Assembly (NCBI RefSeq): GCF_004519305.1
Contig: NZ_SOZA01000010.1
Location: forward strand, 83,526 to 147,525
Direction of reading: 5' to 3'
DNA from: Pseudomonas sp. RIT623
Lineage (GTDB): Bacteria > Pseudomonadota > Gammaproteobacteria > Pseudomonadales > Pseudomonadaceae
DNA length: 64,000 nt
Position numbers and translations under genes: made by a program. The notes beneath the pieces are model-generated. The model was given only the letters and a program-made list of their open reading frames with translations, searched no databases and was not told the DNA's origin. Of the stretch, positions 60,817 through 64,000 are shown one piece after another. Numbering within the stretch: the first letter of the stretch is position 1; each line of letters opens with the position of its first letter.

Positions 60817-61341
60817 TCAGCCCAGTTGCAGCCGCCATTGGCCGTAATGGCTGAAGCACACACGCGCCAGCGGCGGCACATCGATGCGCTGGAAAGACTC
60901 TAAAGGCGCCCCCAGCGCATGCAGCATGGCGGCGCGGATGACGAAGGGATGGGTGACAGCGACCCATTCCCCCTCGCCCAGGGCGCTGTCCATCCAACAC
61001 GCGACACGCTGGCACAGGGCGGCAATCGATTCACCGCCATGGGGCGTGGCCTGCGGGTCGGCCAACCAGGCCTGCAGCTCGCGCTCGTCCAGTTGCTTGA
61101 GTGGTCGGCCTTTCCAGGTGCCCAGCGCGCAATCGCGCAGGCCTTCGTCGACAGTCGCGTTCAGGCCCTGCGCGGTCTGCCGGGTACGTAACTCAGGTGC
61201 CGTGAGATAGCGGGCAGCGGTGGGCAGGCCGGTCAAAAGCGACGGCGGCTCGCGCAACTGATCGTCGTCGAGTGCAAAGCGCCCCACCCGCTGAGCCTCG
61301 GTGCGGGCGTGGCAGATCAAGGTGAGGTGCAGCGGCTTCAT
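60817..61341 (-). CDS. Histidine phosphatase family protein with altered RHG motif
   Basis: A 174-residue protein of the phosphoglycerate-mutase-like superfamily (annotated in related genomes as CobC-like). The first motif reads LICHARTE, so the phosphate-binding Arg of RHG is Cys and the Gly is Ala, while the catalytic His is kept. The second motif [18 protein letters not shown] (late His) and [14 protein letters not shown] (the acid region) are as expected. Activity on phosphates such as alpha-ribazole phosphate is uncertain. It is on the same strand as metE but downstream, with a REP pair between. Confidence 0.78.
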   Translation of the reverse strand: MKPLHLTLICHARTEAQRVGRFALDDDQLREPPSLLTGLPTAARYLTAPELRTRQTAQGLNATVDEGLRDCALGTWKGRPLKQLDERELQAWLADPQATPHGGESIAALCQRVACWMDSALGEGEWVAVTHPFVIRAAMLHALGAPLESFQRIDVPPLARVCFSHYGQWRLQLG

Positions 61342-61402
61342 CGAGGGCTTTCCGGGCAGTTGTTCAGGCCACTCTAAATCAAGTACCCGCCGCGCAGAAC
61401 CG

Positions 61403-61465
61403 TTCGCCGGCAAGCCGGCTCCTACGAGAAGGCGTCATGCCTGTAGGAGCCGGCTTGCCGGCGAA
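61403..61465. repeat. REP perfect inverted pair
   Basis: A 23-bp perfect inverted repeat (61403-61425 and 61443-61465) with a 17-nt loop, immediately after the metE stop and before the histidine-phosphatase-family gene. Confidence 0.9.
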
Positions 61466-61480
61466 TGGGTCAGCCAGGCC

Positions 61481-63784
61481 TCAAGCCGTGGCGCGCAGTT
61501 CGCGGGCGGCGGCCACCATGTTCACCAAGGCCGCCTCGGTTTCCGCCCAGCCACGGGTCTTCAAGCCGCAGTCCGGGTTCACCCACAGCCGTTCGGCCGG
61601 GATCCGCTGGGCCGCCTTGCGCAGCAGCTTGACCATCTCCTCCTTGGCCGGCACCCGCGGCGAGTGAATGTCGTACACCCCCGGCCCGATCTCGTTCGGG
61701 TAGTCGAACTTCTCGAACGCCTCCAGCAGCTCCATGTCCGAACGCGAGGTCTCGATGGTGATCACGTCGGCATCCATCGCCGCGATCGACTCGATCACAT
61801 CGTTGAACTCGCTGTAGCACATGTGGGTGTGGATCTGCGTCTCGTCGCGCACACCCGAGGCGCACAGGCGGAAGGCCTCGGTGGCCCACGCCAGGTAATG
61901 CTGCCAGGCACCGCGGCGCAGCGGCAGGCCTTCGCGCAAGGCCGCCTCGTCGATCTGCACGATCCTGATGCCCGCCGCCTCCAGGTCGACCACCTCGTCG
62001 CGCAGCGCCAGCGCCAGCTGGCGCGCCTGCACCTCGCGCGTCACGTCCTCGCGCGGGAACGACCACATCAGCATGGTCACCGGGCCCGTCAGCATGCCCT
62101 TCATTACCTTGTGGGTCAGGCCCTGGGCGTATTTGATCCAGGCCACGGTCATGGCCTGCGGGCGGCTCAAGTCACCGAAGATCACCGCCGGCTTGACGCA
62201 GCGCGAACCGTAGCTCTGCACCCAGCCGAAGCGGGTGAAGGCATAGCCGTCCAGTTGCTCGGCGAAGTACTCGACCATGTCGTTGCGCTCGGCCTCGCCG
62301 TGCACCAGCACATCCAGGCCGAGGTTTTCCTGGATTTCCACCGCATGGCGGATCTCGCTGTGCATGGCCTCGACATAGTCGGCCTCGGTCAGCTTGCCCT
62401 GCTTGAACGCCTGGCGCGCCAGGCGTATCGCCGAGGTCTGTGGGAACGAGCCGATGGTGGTGGTTGGAAAGGCCGGCAGGTTCAGCCCGGCGCGCTGCTT
62501 GGCGATGCGCTGCCCGAAAGCGGCGGCACGCTGGCTGTCGGCTGGCTTGATCGCGGCGACCCGGGCCTGCACCGCCGGCTTGTGAATCCGTGGCGAGGTG
62601 GCGCGACTGTGCTGCACGGCGCGGCTCTGCGCCAGGGCGGCGCGCACATCGTCGGCCTCGGGCTGGTCGATCGCCTTGGCCAGCAACGCCACTTCCTGGC
62701 ACTTCTGCACGGCGAACGCCAGCCAGCTTTTCAGTTCGTCATCGAGCTGGTCTTCACGGGCCAGGTCCACCGGGCTGTGCAACAGCGAGCACGACGGCGC
62801 CACCCACAGGCGCTCACCCAGGCGTTCATGCGCGTGGCGCAACACCTCCAGCGCCTTGTCCAGATCGCAGCGCCAGACGTTGCGGCCGTTGACCAGGCCC
62901 AACGACAGCACCTTGTAGGCCGGCAGGCGGTCGAGGATCGCCGGGTACTGCTCCGGGGCGCGCACCAGGTCGATGTGCAGGCCATCCACCGGCAGGTTGG
63001 CGGCCAGGCCCAGGTTGTCTTCCAGGCCGCCGAAATAGGTGGCGACCAGCTTCTTCAGCGGCGCGCGCTGAAGGATGTTGTAGACCCGCTCGTAAGCGTT
63101 CTTCCAGTCCTGCGGCAGGTCGAGGGCGAGGATCGGCTCGTCGATCTGCACCCATTCCACGCCTTGGCCAGCCAGGCGGTTGAGGATCTGGTCATACAAC
63201 GGCAGCAGGCGCTCGAGCAGCTCGAGCTTGTCGAACTCGGCGCCCTTGGTCTTGCCCAGCCACAGGTAGGTCAGCGGGCCGATCAGCACCGGCTTGACCG
63301 CGTGGCCCAGGGCCTGGGCTTGCTCGACCTCTTCGAACAATTGCTCCCAGCTCAGGGCGAACTGCTGGTCGGCGCTGAACTCGGGGACCAGGTAGTGGTA
63401 GTTGGTGTCGAACCACTTGGTCATCTCCTGGGCGTGGGCACCGCCGCAGCAGCTGTCACTTCGGTCCGTCGCCACGGTGCCTCGGGCCATGGCGAACAAG
63501 GTTTGCAGGGTCGGTTTGGCACCGTCCTTGGCACGGAAGCGCTCCGGGATCACGCCGAAGGTCAGCGAGTGGGTGAGCACCTGGTCGTACCAGGCGAAAT
63601 CGCCCACCGGCAGCAGCTCGATGCCGGCGGCCTTCTGCGCCTGCCAGTGGGCGGCACGCAGGCCACGGCCCACGGCGCGTAGGCCGGCTTCATCCAGTTC
63701 GCCCTTCCAGAAGGCCTCCTGGGCTTTCTTCAGCTCACGATCGCGACCGATGCGCGGAAACCCCAGGTTGTGTGCCAGTGCCAT
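61481..63784 (-). CDS. metE: Cobalamin-independent methionine synthase
   Basis: A 767-residue enzyme, the normal length. The N-terminal barrel begins [15 protein letters not shown]. The C-terminal barrel holds the zinc ligands in VHGEAERND (His), HMCYSEF (Cys), ETSRSD (Glu region) and [11 protein letters not shown] (Cys). It methylates homocysteine with 5-methyltetrahydropteroyl-triglutamate. Upstream are two tandem TGAGAnnnACTCA dyads, a probable MetR operator. No metR gene is in the window. Confidence 0.97.
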   Translation of the reverse strand: MALAHNLGFPRIGRDRELKKAQEAFWKGELDEAGLRAVGRGLRAAHWQAQKAAGIELLPVGDFAWYDQVLTHSLTFGVIPERFRAKDGAKPTLQTLFAMARGTVATDRSDSCCGGAHAQEMTKWFDTNYHYLVPEFSADQQFALSWEQLFEEVEQAQALGHAVKPVLIGPLTYLWLGKTKGAEFDKLELLERLLPLYDQILNRLAGQGVEWVQIDEPILALDLPQDWKNAYERVYNILQRAPLKKLVATYFGGLEDNLGLAANLPVDGLHIDLVRAPEQYPAILDRLPAYKVLSLGLVNGRNVWRCDLDKALEVLRHAHERLGERLWVAPSCSLLHSPVDLAREDQLDDELKSWLAFAVQKCQEVALLAKAIDQPEADDVRAALAQSRAVQHSRATSPRIHKPAVQARVAAIKPADSQRAAAFGQRIAKQRAGLNLPAFPTTTIGSFPQTSAIRLARQAFKQGKLTEADYVEAMHSEIRHAVEIQENLGLDVLVHGEAERNDMVEYFAEQLDGYAFTRFGWVQSYGSRCVKPAVIFGDLSRPQAMTVAWIKYAQGLTHKVMKGMLTGPVTMLMWSFPREDVTREVQARQLALALRDEVVDLEAAGIRIVQIDEAALREGLPLRRGAWQHYLAWATEAFRLCASGVRDETQIHTHMCYSEFNDVIESIAAMDADVITIETSRSDMELLEAFEKFDYPNEIGPGVYDIHSPRVPAKEEMVKLLRKAAQRIPAERLWVNPDCGLKTRGWAETEAALVNMVAAARELRATA

Positions 63785-63841
63785 GTCGTCGTCCCTCGAA
63801 CCTTGAATGTGAATGAGGGGATTCTGCGCGGCGCAACAACG

Positions 63842-63875
63842 TGAGACAAACTCATAAAATTTGAGATGAACTCAA
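63842..63875 (-). promoter_or_regulatory. Two tandem dyads, candidate MetR operator for metE
   Basis: TGAGACAAACTCA (63842-63854) and TGAGATGAACTCA (63862-63874) are inverted repeats TGAG-N5-CTCA, 20 bp centre to centre, about two helical turns. They sit about 60-90 bp upstream of the metE start in an AT-rich patch. A related TGAAC-N9-GTTCA element overlaps the right one. The spacing fits cooperative binding; the identity of the protein is inferred. Confidence 0.6.
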
Positions 63876-63949
63876 GATTTGTTCATGATTAGAATGTTGT
63901 ATCGCGAAAGGGTAGCCCCGGGGTTTCTGTGTTGATGCAAAGACCGCTG

Positions 63950-63994
63950 GGGGCGCTTTGCGCCCCTTTCGCGACACAAGGCCGCTCCTACCTG
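63950..63994. repeat. Hairpin and REP unit at the window edge
   Basis: GGGGCGC-TTT-GCGCCCC (63950-63966) is directly followed by a REP unit TTTCGCGACACAAGGCCGCTCCTAC. No gene is seen in 63876-64000. Confidence 0.7.
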
Positions 63995-64000
63995 CCTGTG

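Noticed and set aside
61301..63682. Long plus-strand open frame (about 790 codons) antisense to metE
   Set aside because: Its composition is a shadow of the conserved metE gene; there is no family resemblance and no ribosome site.
63785..64000. Cobalamin riboswitch upstream of metE
   Set aside because: The 216 bp available lack a recognisable B12-box or the long conserved structure; the tandem dyads indicate protein control instead.

Overview
The window is high-GC bacterial DNA that reads as one contiguous chromosomal stretch of a Pseudomonas, most likely of the P. putida group. The evidence is the gene families (HmgABC/HmgR, FabV, DUF3509, FolM-DUF1244-HopJ, FecIRA), the many REP elements with GCCGGCAAGCCGGCTCCTAC-type and GCGGGGCAAGCCCGCTCCCA-type cores, and the amino acid usage. 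No rRNA, tRNA, insertion sequence, integrase or CRISPR array was seen. About 60 protein genes fill the window, many in tight operons with 4-bp ATGA overlaps.

Layout. 1-144: tail of a thiamine-diphosphate decarboxylase. 0.3-6.5 kb: an SDR oxidoreductase, a tripartite EmrB/EmrA/TolC-type drug exporter (three minus-strand genes) and a LysR regulator. 6.6-7.9 kb: a universal stress protein and an enoyl-CoA hydratase. 8-13.9 kb: a second, four-gene exporter of the Aae/FUSC type (outer-membrane factor, FUSC pump, DUF1656, HlyD protein) divergent from its LysR regulator. 14-17 kb: a 2-ketoaldonate/glyoxylate-type reductase, an EamA permease and an AraC regulator. 17-27.7 kb: two iron-acquisition modules. 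The first is a minus-strand operon DUF3649-PepSY-DUF3325-ECF sigma-FecR-TonB receptor. The second is a plus-strand fecI-fecR-fecA set whose receptor is unmistakably ferric-citrate FecA. Fur-like boxes lie in the region between them.

27.8-31.6 kb: a ribosome-associated HPF-like protein, DUF3509, a PsiE-family protein, yebG with a textbook LexA box, an amino-acid dehydrogenase and a SirB1-family protein. 31.6-37.3 kb: the homogentisate operon hmgA-fahA-maiA with a nearby aromatic-acid MFS transporter and divergent hmgR. A 17-bp palindrome sits in the hmgA-hmgR promoter region. 37.4-40.5 kb: a 1050-residue DUF6543-like putative toxin/effector, followed by an unusual 392-bp gap that contains an orphan plus-strand terminator. 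40.9-45.1 kb: a (3R)-hydroxyacyl-CoA-type SDR, an alpha/beta hydrolase with an aspartate nucleophile, lrgA-lrgB and their LysR regulator.

45.1-52.6 kb: flavodoxin, a PilZ-like protein, an ABM-domain membrane protein, folM-DUF1244-HopJ, an alpha/beta hydrolase, a GNAT acetyltransferase, FabV and a GcvA-like LysR regulator. 52.7-56.9 kb: a compact agmatine operon with cytoplasmic agmatine deiminase, N-carbamoylputrescine amidase, a periplasmic polyamine-binding protein and a second agmatine deiminase with a Tat signal. This looks like the agu2ABCA'-type arrangement known from P. aeruginosa. 57-64 kb: acetyl-CoA acetyltransferase, a nucleotidyltransferase-like protein, an SDR without the catalytic tyrosine, an ArsB/ACR3-like permease, a histidine-phosphatase-family protein with a changed RHG motif, and metE with two tandem MetR-like dyads upstream.

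Most of the window is ordinary pseudomonad metabolism, efflux and iron uptake. The less ordinary parts are the agmatine operon, the DUF6543-like protein with its transcribed-looking flank, the degenerate enzyme motifs and the HopJ-family gene in a folate operon. No clearly undescribed multi-gene system was found.
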